Origin: Syntrophus buswellii
GTDB taxonomy: Bacteria > Desulfobacterota > Syntrophia > Syntrophales > Syntrophaceae
Direction: 5' to 3'
Assembly (NCBI RefSeq): GCF_046097065.1
Contig: NZ_CP175563.1
Location: forward strand, 1,612,001-1,676,000
Length of the DNA: 64,000 nucleotides
Part shown: positions 32,976-41,107 of the stretch, piece after piece
Numbering within the stretch: the stretch's first letter is position 1
Layout of the letters: each line of letters starts with the position of its first letter
Program-made: the position numbers and the translations under genes
Notes under the pieces: model-generated
What the model was told of the DNA's origin: nothing
What the model saw: only the letters and a program-made list of their open reading frames with translations
Database searches by the model: none

Positions 32976-34349
32976 ATGAACAAACAACGATACGGCATTC
33001 TTCTCCTGGGACTTTTCCTCTGTCTGTCCGTCCTGGGAGGCTGTGCCTCTCATCAAAAGCCACGGGACGAGGAGCCCAAACCGCCGACTGCAATCAAGCC
33101 CGCCATTCCGGCCCCGCAGCCGGAACCCGTGCAGAAGCCGAAACCGGCAGCGCCGACGCCCCCGGCCCGGGAGATGAAGCCCTCGTTTCCTGAGATCCTT
33201 CAGCCCGATCCCTCGTCCATGACGCTCCTGGCACCGGAAGATATCCCCCTGCTTACGGATGACCTATCGAGAGATTCCCTGCTGGCGGCGGTTGAACAGA
33301 GCCTTCTGTTCTACAGCCGCATTCCGCGGGACAGCCGCCACCCGATGGGTCCCGTCGCCTGCACGGCCGATGAGTTGAAAGAGACCCTCTTGTTGTTCCA
33401 GAAAATTCTTCAGAACTCCTCTTCCGAAGATGAGCTGAAAGAGAAGATCGCCGCCAGCTTTGATTTCTATCAGGCAGCCGGCCGTGACAAGAAGGGAACG
33501 GTTCTGTTTACCGGATATTTTGAACCGATCATCAAGGGCTCCCTCGAACGGTCTGAGGCCTTTTCTTTCCCCATTTACAGACCTCCGGAAGAAACGGTGG
33601 TGATCAACCTGGGGAGATTTAAAAGCCGGTACATGGGCGAAACGCTGACGGGCCGCCTTTACGGCGGAGAGGTGATCCCTCATTACACGCGGGAAGAGAT
33701 TGACGGTAAAGGCATCCTTTCGGGCCGGGACCTGGAAATTGCCTGGGCGGAAGATTCCGTTGAGCTGTTTTTCCTCCATATCCAGGGATCGGGCATCATG
33801 GAGCTCCCGGACGGGCAGTCGATCCGTGTCGGTTATGCCCGGTCGAACGGCCACCCCTTTCGAGGCCTGGCAAAGGTCTTGTTCGAACAGGGAAAAATAG
33901 CTAAAAACGAAATGTCCCACGAGGCGGTCAAGAGATATCTCCAGGAGCATCCCGGAGAGCGCGCCGAACTGATGCACATGAATCCGAGCTATGTCTTTTT
34001 CCGGTTGCTCGAAGGAGGAAATGTCGGATCTCACAATGTGAGCCTGACTGCAGGGCGTTCCATCGCCACGGATCCGAAATATTTCCCCCGGGGGGGCCTG
34101 GCATTGATTCAGTCGCGGAAGCCTGTATTTACGGAGAACGGCTCTAAAATGCACTGGGTCCCCTTTTCAAGGTTTGTCCTCAATCAGGATGCCGGTGGGG
34201 CCATCAAGGGTACGGGAAGAGTCGACCTGTTCTGCGGGACCGGTTCCGACGCAGAACGAGTTGCAGGAAGCCTTAAGGAAAACGGGAACCTTTTTTTCCT
34301 TTTAAAGAAAAAGGGACTTCCCGGTAACGAGGCAGCCACGGACTTTTGA
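32976..34349 (+). CDS. mltA: Membrane-bound lytic murein transglycosylase A
   Basis: Lipoprotein that cleaves peptidoglycan glycan strands with formation of 1,6-anhydro ends. From the ATG at 32976 it has 457 aa. The lipoprotein signal ends at LGGC, and a Pro-rich linker (residues about 28-75) follows. The MltA domain has FTGYFEPIIKGSL, ILSGRDLEIAWAEDSVELFFLHIQGSG (in part), GHPFRGLAKVLFEQG and NPSYVFFRLL. The 3D domain includes GSHNVSLTAGRSIATDPKYFP and DAGGAIKGTGRVDLFCGTG, with the catalytic Asp. The frame is open to 32844 inside the GNAT gene, but AGGGGG precedes the ATG at 32976. Confidence 0.94.
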   Translation: MNKQRYGILLLGLFLCLSVLGGCASHQKPRDEEPKPPTAIKPAIPAPQPEPVQKPKPAAPTPPAREMKPSFPEILQPDPSSMTLLAPEDIPLLTDDLSRDSLLAAVEQSLLFYSRIPRDSRHPMGPVACTADELKETLLLFQKILQNSSSEDELKEKIAASFDFYQAAGRDKKGTVLFTGYFEPIIKGSLERSEAFSFPIYRPPEETVVINLGRFKSRYMGETLTGRLYGGEVIPHYTREEIDGKGILSGRDLEIAWAEDSVELFFLHIQGSGIMELPDGQSIRVGYARSNGHPFRGLAKVLFEQGKIAKNEMSHEAVKRYLQEHPGERAELMHMNPSYVFFRLLEGGNVGSHNVSLTAGRSIATDPKYFPRGGLALIQSRKPVFTENGSKMHWVPFSRFVLNQDAGGAIKGTGRVDLFCGTGSDAERVAGSLKENGNLFFLLKKKGLPGNEAATDF

Positions 34350-34422
34350 GGAAACACAACTTCTGAATTCCTTGCTGAGTCGAATTTCCGACGTTGAAAT
34401 CGCGGCAAACCCCGAATTATAG

Positions 34423-34451
34423 TTGAACATGTAAATATTTTATGGTAATTT
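34423..34451 (+). promoter_or_regulatory. Sigma70-type promoter for the HU gene
   Basis: TTGAAC (34423-34428), 17 nt, TAATTT (34446-34451) in an AT-rich stretch about 50 bp before the HU start. Confidence 0.6.
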
Positions 34452-34504
34452 CTTGTAGATTTAACAAACTGTTTTATTAAAAAATGAAATGGGGGAGAGA
34501 AGAG

Positions 34505-34777
34505 ATGACGAAGGCGGAATTGATTTCAGTAATTGCAGAAGAAGCGGGAATTACAAAAGCGTCAGCGTCGAAAGCACTGGCCAGCTATGTTGGCGTAGTG
34601 GCCAGGGAACTCAAGAAGAACGGGAAACTGGGGCTTGTCGGCTTTGGAACCTTCTCCGTCGTCAAGAGAAAAGCACGGGAAGGCAGAAATCCCCAGACAG
34701 GCAAAGCCATCAAGATTCCGGCCAAAAAGGTTGTCAAATTCAAGCCGGGAAAGGAATTATCAGATAAAGTAAAATAG
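34505..34777 (+). CDS. HU-family DNA-binding protein
   Basis: Nucleoid protein of 90 aa: MTKAELISVIAEEAGITKAS, GKLGLVGFGTFSVVKRKAREGRNPQTGK (in part), then AKKVVKFKPGKELSDKVK. All family elements are present, including the GRNPQTGK beta-arm tip. The frame is open to an ATG at 34484, but GGGGAGAGAAG lies just before the ATG at 34505, and MTKAELI is the usual N-terminus. It has its own promoter and terminator, so it is a single-gene unit. With the ihfB-like gene it is the second HU/IHF paralogue in the window. Confidence 0.94.
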   Translation: MTKAELISVIAEEAGITKASASKALASYVGVVARELKKNGKLGLVGFGTFSVVKRKAREGRNPQTGKAIKIPAKKVVKFKPGKELSDKVK

Positions 34778-34801
34778 TGTTATAGCATTTTTACCTGTTG
34801 A

Positions 34802-34840
34802 GAAGGCCCTCGAGAAATGAATCTCCGGGGCCTTCTTGCC
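34802..34840 (+). terminator. Rho-independent terminator after the HU gene
   Basis: GAAGGCCC (34802-34809) pairs with GGGCCTTC (34828-34835), with an inner GAGA/TCTC pair, followed by TTGCCTTT. The T tail is interrupted, so the call is good but not perfect. Confidence 0.75.
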
Positions 34841-34889
34841 TTTAAGGTTTATCTTTGATAAGTGACGGAAAAACTGAAGGGGAAGCGCT

Positions 34890-35879
34890 TTGACAACAAA
34901 ACGAATATTGAGTGGAATGAGGCCCACGGGAAAGCTTCATCTTGGCAACCTGCACGGTGCGCTGAAAAACTGGGTGAATCTTCAGAATGATGATCGTTAC
35001 GAGTGTTTCTATTTCGTGGCCGACTGGCACGCGCTGACCAGCGATTACAGTGACACCGGGCAGATCCTGGACAATGTCACCGATATGGTCATCGACTGGC
35101 TGAGCGTCGGACTCGATCCAGAGAAAAGCACTCTCTTCGTTCAATCCAGGATCATAGAACATGCGGAACTCTTCCTCCTGCTTTCCATGATCACACCCCT
35201 TCCCTGGCTGGAGCGGAATCCCACCTACAAGGAGATCAAGGAGGAATTGTCGAACCGGGACCTTTCGACGTTTGGATTTCTGGGTTACCCCGTCCTTCAG
35301 GCTGCGGACATTATCATCTACAAGGCCCACGGCGTCCCTGTAGGGGTTGATCAGCTGCCCCACGTGGAGCTCACCCGGGAGATCGCCCGCCGATTCAACT
35401 TTCTCTACCGAGAAATCTTTCCAATTCCCGAACCCCTGATTTCGGACGTTCCCAAACTCCTGGGCATAGACGGCCGGAAAATGAGCAAATCCTACGGAAA
35501 TTCCATTTACATCAGCGATACCGGTAACGAGCTGAACAAAAAAATTCTCTCGATGTTCACGGATCCGCAGCGGCAAAGAAAGTCCGATCCGGGAAGACCC
35601 GAGCTCTGCAATGTCTTCAGCTTTCATCAGCTTTATTCCGACGATTCCAGCATCGGGGAAATCGATGTTGAGTGCCGGCGGGCCGGGATCGGCTGTATTG
35701 AATGCAAAAAGCGCCTGGCGGCTCGGATCACCGAGGGACTTCAAACCGTTCATGAACGACAGGAATATTATCGCGGCCATATCAAGGAAGTCTTGGAAAT
35801 CATCGAGAACGGAACGGCTCGGGCCTCCGGAATCGCCCGGGCGACGATGGCTGAAGTACGTGAAGCCGTAAAAATTTGA
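34890..35879 (+). CDS. trpS: Tryptophanyl-tRNA synthetase
   Basis: Charges tRNA-Trp. The 329-aa class I synthetase shows the HIGH-type motif GKLHLGNLHGAL, YFVADWHALT, GYPVLQAADIIIYKA, VPVGVDQLPHVELTREIARRFN (in part) and the KMSKS loop GRKMSKSYGN. The start is TTG at 34890, preceded by AAGGGGAAG at 4-nt spacing; no ATG lies further upstream in frame and the next Met would lose part of the Rossmann fold. The gene follows the HU terminator. rluB begins just after its stop, with the reading frames nearly touching. Confidence 0.96.
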   Translation: MTTKRILSGMRPTGKLHLGNLHGALKNWVNLQNDDRYECFYFVADWHALTSDYSDTGQILDNVTDMVIDWLSVGLDPEKSTLFVQSRIIEHAELFLLLSMITPLPWLERNPTYKEIKEELSNRDLSTFGFLGYPVLQAADIIIYKAHGVPVGVDQLPHVELTREIARRFNFLYREIFPIPEPLISDVPKLLGIDGRKMSKSYGNSIYISDTGNELNKKILSMFTDPQRQRKSDPGRPELCNVFSFHQLYSDDSSIGEIDVECRRAGIGCIECKKRLAARITEGLQTVHERQEYYRGHIKEVLEIIENGTARASGIARATMAEVREAVKI

Positions 35880-35899
35880 AGCATGAAACGGGTGCCGTC

Positions 35900-36655
35900 A
35901 TGGAAGAAAGGCTGCAGAAAATTATCGCCCGCTCGGGGCTTGCTTCCCGACGGAAAGCCGAGGATATGATTCGGGAAGGGCGGGTCAGCGTTAATTCGGA
36001 AACCGTGCGGGAATTGGGCTTCAAGGCCGATATCGGTCGCGACGAGATCCGGGTGGACGGCAAGCTGATCTGTGCGGAGGAAACAAAGATCTATGTCGCA
36101 CTGAACAAACCCCGTGGATACGTCACGACGCTCAGCGATCCGCAGAAACGTCCCACGGTGATCTCCCTTCTTCCCGAGCTCGGTGCCCGTCTTTTCCCAG
36201 TGGGGAGGCTGGATTATGATTCCGAGGGACTTCTGCTGATGACCAATGACGGCCATTTTGCTCAGCAGATTCAACATCCCCGCTTTCGTGTTTCCAAAAC
36301 CTACAGGGTCAAGATATCCGGCCGACTGACCGGCGCTGAATTCCGCCGGCTACAGAATGGCCTGGATCTTGAAGACGGTACCTTTGTTCCCGATGCTGCA
36401 ATGATCGATGAAATCAACCCCAAGAGCTCCTGGCTGATCCTGAACATCAGTGAAGGACGAAACCGCGTTATTCGCAGGGCCTTCGAAAAACTGGGCCATC
36501 CGGTTTTGAGGCTGATCCGGACGGCCATTGCTGACCTGCAGCTGGGAAATCTTGGCGAAGGCGATTACCGCTTCCTCAAGGGGTGGGAAATCCGTCAGCT
36601 TATGTCGCCCAGGCGTCAAAATGAAAGGTTGGGCAAACCATGGGAGAAAACATGA
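35900..36655 (+). CDS. rluB: Pseudouridine synthase, RluB/RsuA family
   Basis: Converts uridine to pseudouridine in rRNA (RluB acts on 23S helix 80 in E. coli). From the ATG at 35900 it has 251 aa. It starts with an S4 RNA-binding domain (MEERLQKIIARSGLASRRKA, EGRVSVNSETV). The catalytic Asp lies in PVGRLDYDSEGLLLMTNDG, and FRVSKTYRVKISGRL, EGRNRVIRRAFEKLGHPVLRLIR (in part) complete the core. A TTG at 35876 also opens the frame, but MEERLQ is the family start. RluB cannot be separated with certainty from RluE/RsuA. The DUF4139 gene starts within its end. Confidence 0.9.
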   Translation: MEERLQKIIARSGLASRRKAEDMIREGRVSVNSETVRELGFKADIGRDEIRVDGKLICAEETKIYVALNKPRGYVTTLSDPQKRPTVISLLPELGARLFPVGRLDYDSEGLLLMTNDGHFAQQIQHPRFRVSKTYRVKISGRLTGAEFRRLQNGLDLEDGTFVPDAAMIDEINPKSSWLILNISEGRNRVIRRAFEKLGHPVLRLIRTAIADLQLGNLGEGDYRFLKGWEIRQLMSPRRQNERLGKPWEKT

Positions 36656-38184
36656 TCCGCTGTGGAAGGACTGCCGCATGGGCCGCCGTCATGACACTGG
36701 CCGTGCTGCTGATTCCTCTTGGCATGGTCCACGCGACGCCTGTGGAGGTAACCCTTTTCCCCAGCTTTGCCCGGGTAACGGAACGCTCCCGAGTACCGGT
36801 CCGGTTGGACGAAAAGGGCAGGGCCACGGCCGTTCTGATCCTTCCCGGACGGGTGCCGCAGGAATCTTTGACCATTTCGCCGGAATCAGAACCCGGTCTC
36901 AGAATCACCGGCCTTTCCTGGCGCACGGCCAACCCGCCGGGGAGTGTACAGGCCGTCGCGATGCAGAAGCAGCTTGCGAAACTCAAGGATGAGAGAATGC
37001 GGAATTCGGCAATGATCAAGGGGCTCGATGCGGAGATCTCCTTCTGGACGTCCCAGGCCAAGGCAAAGACCAAGACTCTGAGGGATGCCGCCATTTTGTC
37101 GACCGCCATTTCACGCAACACAAAAAGGGCCTGGCTGGAAAAGATGACCCTGGAAGGGGAATGCGAAAACCTGGATCAGCGCATCAAGAAACTTTCCGAC
37201 GAAATGAAGCAGGCCGCTGGAGAGGGTGATGAAGACAGGGAATTGACCCTGATGCTCACCGGCCCAAATCCCGGCCGGGGGATCTTATCCTTCAAGTACA
37301 CGTATGTCTTGCCGAACTGCGGATGGTCGCCTCGGTACCGCCTCGAAGGGACTTCCAGTCGAGGGCAGGTCGATTTTTTCTGGGATGCCGAAGTATGGCA
37401 GAACAGCACGCAGGATTGGAGCGATGTGGAACTGTCCCTCGGCAGTCAGACCGCCGTGCCGGTCCCGGGTACCCCTGAAAAATCGCCGGAATGGAAACTC
37501 GACGCCTCAAAGGCTGGAAAGCGTAAAAACATCAGGAAGGAAGAAGGAAACGGACCTTCAGCGCCGCTCAGAACACCCATGGCGATTCCTGTGCGCTCGC
37601 TGGGACGACACTCCCTCCCGAAAGGACAGAAACAGATCCTTGGGGTTGACAGCGCGCATTGGCCTGCAACATTCAGCCGCGTCATCCGGCCTTTTTCTCA
37701 GCCATCCTCCCTCATCAGAGCGGAAGTGCTCTCACCGTCACCCATGGAGATTCCCCAAAGTCCGGCTCTGTTTCTAATGGACGGCGAACTGATGGGAATC
37801 CGGGACTTCGAATTCTACGGCCTGGGGAAAACGCTCTTTTTCGGCAGCGATCCTTCTGTTTTTTCAGAGGTGAAGATGGTGTCGAAACCACGGGACCCCG
37901 GGGAAAATCCTTCCGCGAAGCAGGATCTGGATTGGCACTGGCGAACGCTTATACAAAACAAAGGCAGCCAGGAGGTCAGAGTCGTCGTTGAGGAACCTGT
38001 CCCACAAATACGGGATCGACGGATTACGTCGGTTGTCCATGGAGAGCCCGCCTTTTTCAACGGGCAGTCAAACGTCGGCCTCCGTGAGCTTGTGTTGACG
38101 CCGGGCGGAAGCCGGACACTGGAAACGTCTGTTCACATTGAAGCCCCCCGTGACATCGAACTGGAAATGAGCTGGTCGCCCTGA
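36652..38184 (+). CDS. DUF4139 domain-containing exported protein
   Basis: A 510-aa protein with a signal peptide (MIRCGRTAAWAAV, hydrophobic core, cleavage after VHA). It then has an N-terminal DUF4140-like strand region (VEVTLFPSFARVTERSRV), a coiled coil (about residues 95-190) and the DUF4139 beta domain with SFKYTYVLPNCGWSPRYRLE, FFWDAEVWQNSTQDWSDVEL, and WHWRTLIQNKGSQEVRVVVEEPVP (motifs in part). The function of this mucoidy-inhibitor-A-like family is unknown; an envelope role is inferred. An in-frame ATG at 36640 is also possible, but GGGAG precedes the one at 36652. Its start overlaps rluB by 4 bp. Confidence 0.82.
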   Translation: MIRCGRTAAWAAVMTLAVLLIPLGMVHATPVEVTLFPSFARVTERSRVPVRLDEKGRATAVLILPGRVPQESLTISPESEPGLRITGLSWRTANPPGSVQAVAMQKQLAKLKDERMRNSAMIKGLDAEISFWTSQAKAKTKTLRDAAILSTAISRNTKRAWLEKMTLEGECENLDQRIKKLSDEMKQAAGEGDEDRELTLMLTGPNPGRGILSFKYTYVLPNCGWSPRYRLEGTSSRGQVDFFWDAEVWQNSTQDWSDVELSLGSQTAVPVPGTPEKSPEWKLDASKAGKRKNIRKEEGNGPSAPLRTPMAIPVRSLGRHSLPKGQKQILGVDSAHWPATFSRVIRPFSQPSSLIRAEVLSPSPMEIPQSPALFLMDGELMGIRDFEFYGLGKTLFFGSDPSVFSEVKMVSKPRDPGENPSAKQDLDWHWRTLIQNKGSQEVRVVVEEPVPQIRDRRITSVVHGEPAFFNGQSNVGLRELVLTPGGSRTLETSVHIEAPRDIELEMSWSP

Positions 38185-38333
38185 AACGCTCTTCCTCGAG
38201 AGTCCTTTTTTAAAACCTCACGGATTCGCCTTTCGTCCGCGTCGGTTTCGCCGCCTTGCGGTCCGCCGGTGCTTACGCAGCCTTCACCTTCTCTTCGCCG
38301 TTTCGGCATCCTTCTTGACTGGTGCCCGGACGA

Positions 38334-41039
38334 TCACACGAGTGGCTTGCCCCCATTGAGCTTTTCATAGATCCGCATGTACTGGGCAATCATGCCCTGG
38401 AGGTCGTACTTTTCCCGCGATTCCTTCATGATCCGCCGAATCTGGGCCTCTTTGACGTGCAAAGGCTTTCTGTGGAAAAACATGCTTTTTTCCAGCCCGT
38501 ACCACAACCCGCCGGGATCGTAGTCGCGGAAGAGAAATCCGTTGCCGACATCCTGGGGTGCTCCGTCAATTTTAAGGCGCAATTCTGAAATCTTGTCGTG
38601 ATAGCCGCCCGTATCCCGGTTGGTGGCTGTCGCTCCGAACAGATTTCCCACCTGGTCGATCTGACCGCAGGGTTCGTAAAGGGATGCGCCGAAGACGTCG
38701 CTTGCCGCAGCAAAGCCCAGCATGGAAAGCCCTTCATCGAAGTGGTGATAGGCGATCCGTCCCTGGGAGGCGTAGGCAATCTGTCCCAGAATATCCACAT
38801 GGGTGCGGTCGCTCCCGATGCCATCCCCCACGATGGCCATCTGGGCGCTGGGATAGGCTGAAATGAATCGATGGGCAATGGCTTCAAGAAGCTCAACCCC
38901 CTTCTGGACGGGATCCAGTCGCGAGGGCCAGAAAAAGAGGATGGCATCCGGATCGACGTTCAATCCGGTTCTTTTCTGGAACTCCACAAGGTTTTCCCTT
39001 TTCGCCTCCATGATGGGATCTTCCACCCCGTACGTGCGGACCAGAAATGGGCAGTTTTCAGGGTACATGACGGAAGCCGGCGCATTGATGATCGCCCGGG
39101 CCGCATCGCTGTAATACTTGGCCTTGACTTCACTTCGAACGCTGGGTGGAACCAGCGGGCGGTCGAGGAAAAAGTCGTTCACCACTTCACGAAGAAACCG
39201 CTCTCCCACAAAATTAATCAGGGTGGCATTTTTGATGGCCGTGGCCTGACAATCGACACAGGATTGCCCATAGGCCTCGGAGTAATAGATCTCCTCGCCG
39301 ATGCCCTGGAGATTGACTCCTTCCAGAAGGCTGAGAGGCAGGTTTTCCGTAAAGACATTGTGAACCGTGTGCAGAACCGGGACATTGGTGGATTTGGCAT
39401 AGGCGGTAATAACGCCGCCGGCCATCCAGTCGTGGCTGTGGATAATCAGCCTTCCGTCGTGCATTGAACGGACGTTTTTGATGACGTTGTTGACGATCTC
39501 GCGCTGAAATGTGGCGGCGGTCCGCAGGGGATCTCCGGAGTAGGCGCTGAGATTGTCGGCGAAGATGGAGGAACTGACCAGGTGAATGTTTTCCGCTTCG
39601 ATCTTGTAGCGGACTTCCCGCCACTGGCTTTCGGTCATTTGAGATTCCAGCTGAAAGCGCTTCTTCAGATTCAACGTGGCCAGATGGACATCGATGCCCC
39701 TCTCCAGAAGCCCTTCACACAGGGCTGCGACGACCTCTCCCTGCCCCCCGCTCTTGCCCGAGATGTACTTGGCAAGGGTCCCCATATCATGGGGCAGCCT
39801 GCCCGTTTCAGGGGTAATCAGCATAATGGGCGTTCTTGCGGGCTTTTTCAGGATTTCAAACCGTTGGATGAACCCTTCCAGGTAATCGATTTTCCTGGTG
39901 AGAATTTGAGTGGCGCGGACCGGCGACGAATCGTAAGGATTGTTGTAACGGCAAAGGGACTGCCTGGCATCGATCCTGTTGTTCAGATAGTACAGCTGAT
40001 CCGAGGTCGTCAGATTGCGCCAGCGCGTCAGAAACTCGCTTCCGGCCCTGCGCGCGGACCCTTCCATATTTTCCAGATCCTTGAAAAGCACATACTGCGT
40101 CGGGCTTTCCATCCACCCGAAGGTGTCCCTGACGATATCCATCCAGGTGGAAGAGGACGAATTCTGCAGGTCCAGGGAGGGACAGGTCTCATATTTGTAG
40201 CGCGCCGCGACGTTTGTTGGTGTTTCAATGCGGACGTCGGGATATTTTTCCAGGGCGGCGGGCATGCCTCTCCAGAAGTCGAAGATGCCTTCATCTTCAC
40301 GGATGTAGCCGCCGATATGCTCCAGATCGTAGCCCAGCAGAACCACGGTTCCGTCGACCGAGGCGATTGAGCCTGCATACTGCTCCGGCGTCAAGTACCG
40401 CTGTGAAAAACCGTAAGCCAGTTGATTGCTCAGAACGCGATTGCGGGGTATCACAATCAGGTTCGTTCCCCTTGCGCGGTACACCGAATTGGTCTGCATC
40501 GGATCTGCTTCCGAGGCATCTTCCGAATGCCACCGCGGTTCGCAGAGAATGGAAAGATAACCCATGTCGGCAACAATATCCGCCAGTGCGTTGTTGTAGA
40601 TCAGCTCCGTGTTTCGAAACGAGAGGGGAAATATGCCGAAGAGTTTGCGGATACATTCCCGGTGTCCCGTTACCTGCTCGCGAAACTCCTCTTTATGCGG
40701 ATCAGAGAAGAGGGAGGTCAGAGAGTGGAAATACGTTTCATTGAGAAATTCAACCTGCTGACTGCCCCTTCCGACATCAAGGAGGGATCTCAAGGCATTG
40801 ATCACCCTGGGTTCGTATAGAGTCGCCTGCTCCAGAAAGGTTCCGGACATGCTCAAGGTTATCCGGAAGCCCGGATGTCGCCGGACCAGGTCTGTAAGCA
40901 TTCCCAGAGCCGGGAGATACGATCTTTCAGAAGTGGTAAGGAAAATCTCTTTGTTTTCATCATCCCAGAGGAATTTATCCCGATCCGGATGAAGACGGAA
41001 AGGCTGGTGCAACTGGAAATAAAATATAACGGACGGCAT
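38334..41039 (-). CDS. Fusion of GH57 glycoside hydrolase and GT5 glycogen/starch synthase
   Basis: A single 901-aa chain with two carbohydrate enzymes. Residues about 1-395 are GH57 (alpha-amylase/4-alpha-glucanotransferase type): VIFYFQLHQPFRLHP at the start, FRNTELIYNN with the likely nucleophile Glu, and LGYDLEHIGG with the likely acid Asp. Residues about 405-885 are GT5: GKSGGQGEVVAALCEGLLERG (the ADP-glucose KxGG loop), IIHSHDWMAGGVITAY, FWPSRLDPVQKGVELL, VGDGIGSD and ASLYEPCGQIDQVGNLFG (in part). It probably builds and remodels glycogen. It is intact; its start at 41039 follows no strong Shine-Dalgarno. The cyclase gene is upstream. Confidence 0.9.
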   Translation of the reverse strand: MPSVIFYFQLHQPFRLHPDRDKFLWDDENKEIFLTTSERSYLPALGMLTDLVRRHPGFRITLSMSGTFLEQATLYEPRVINALRSLLDVGRGSQQVEFLNETYFHSLTSLFSDPHKEEFREQVTGHRECIRKLFGIFPLSFRNTELIYNNALADIVADMGYLSILCEPRWHSEDASEADPMQTNSVYRARGTNLIVIPRNRVLSNQLAYGFSQRYLTPEQYAGSIASVDGTVVLLGYDLEHIGGYIREDEGIFDFWRGMPAALEKYPDVRIETPTNVAARYKYETCPSLDLQNSSSSTWMDIVRDTFGWMESPTQYVLFKDLENMEGSARRAGSEFLTRWRNLTTSDQLYYLNNRIDARQSLCRYNNPYDSSPVRATQILTRKIDYLEGFIQRFEILKKPARTPIMLITPETGRLPHDMGTLAKYISGKSGGQGEVVAALCEGLLERGIDVHLATLNLKKRFQLESQMTESQWREVRYKIEAENIHLVSSSIFADNLSAYSGDPLRTAATFQREIVNNVIKNVRSMHDGRLIIHSHDWMAGGVITAYAKSTNVPVLHTVHNVFTENLPLSLLEGVNLQGIGEEIYYSEAYGQSCVDCQATAIKNATLINFVGERFLREVVNDFFLDRPLVPPSVRSEVKAKYYSDAARAIINAPASVMYPENCPFLVRTYGVEDPIMEAKRENLVEFQKRTGLNVDPDAILFFWPSRLDPVQKGVELLEAIAHRFISAYPSAQMAIVGDGIGSDRTHVDILGQIAYASQGRIAYHHFDEGLSMLGFAAASDVFGASLYEPCGQIDQVGNLFGATATNRDTGGYHDKISELRLKIDGAPQDVGNGFLFRDYDPGGLWYGLEKSMFFHRKPLHVKEAQIRRIMKESREKYDLQGMIAQYMRIYEKLNGGKPLV

Positions 41040-41107
41040 ATCTCACCTACGTATGGAATCAAACGGCTGCTGAAAAGATTCTGTTGACGTTTTATGGAAC
41101 GATTTAT

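Noticed and set aside
39582..40370. 262-aa open frame on the plus strand
   Set aside because: Antisense to the GH57-GT5 gene.
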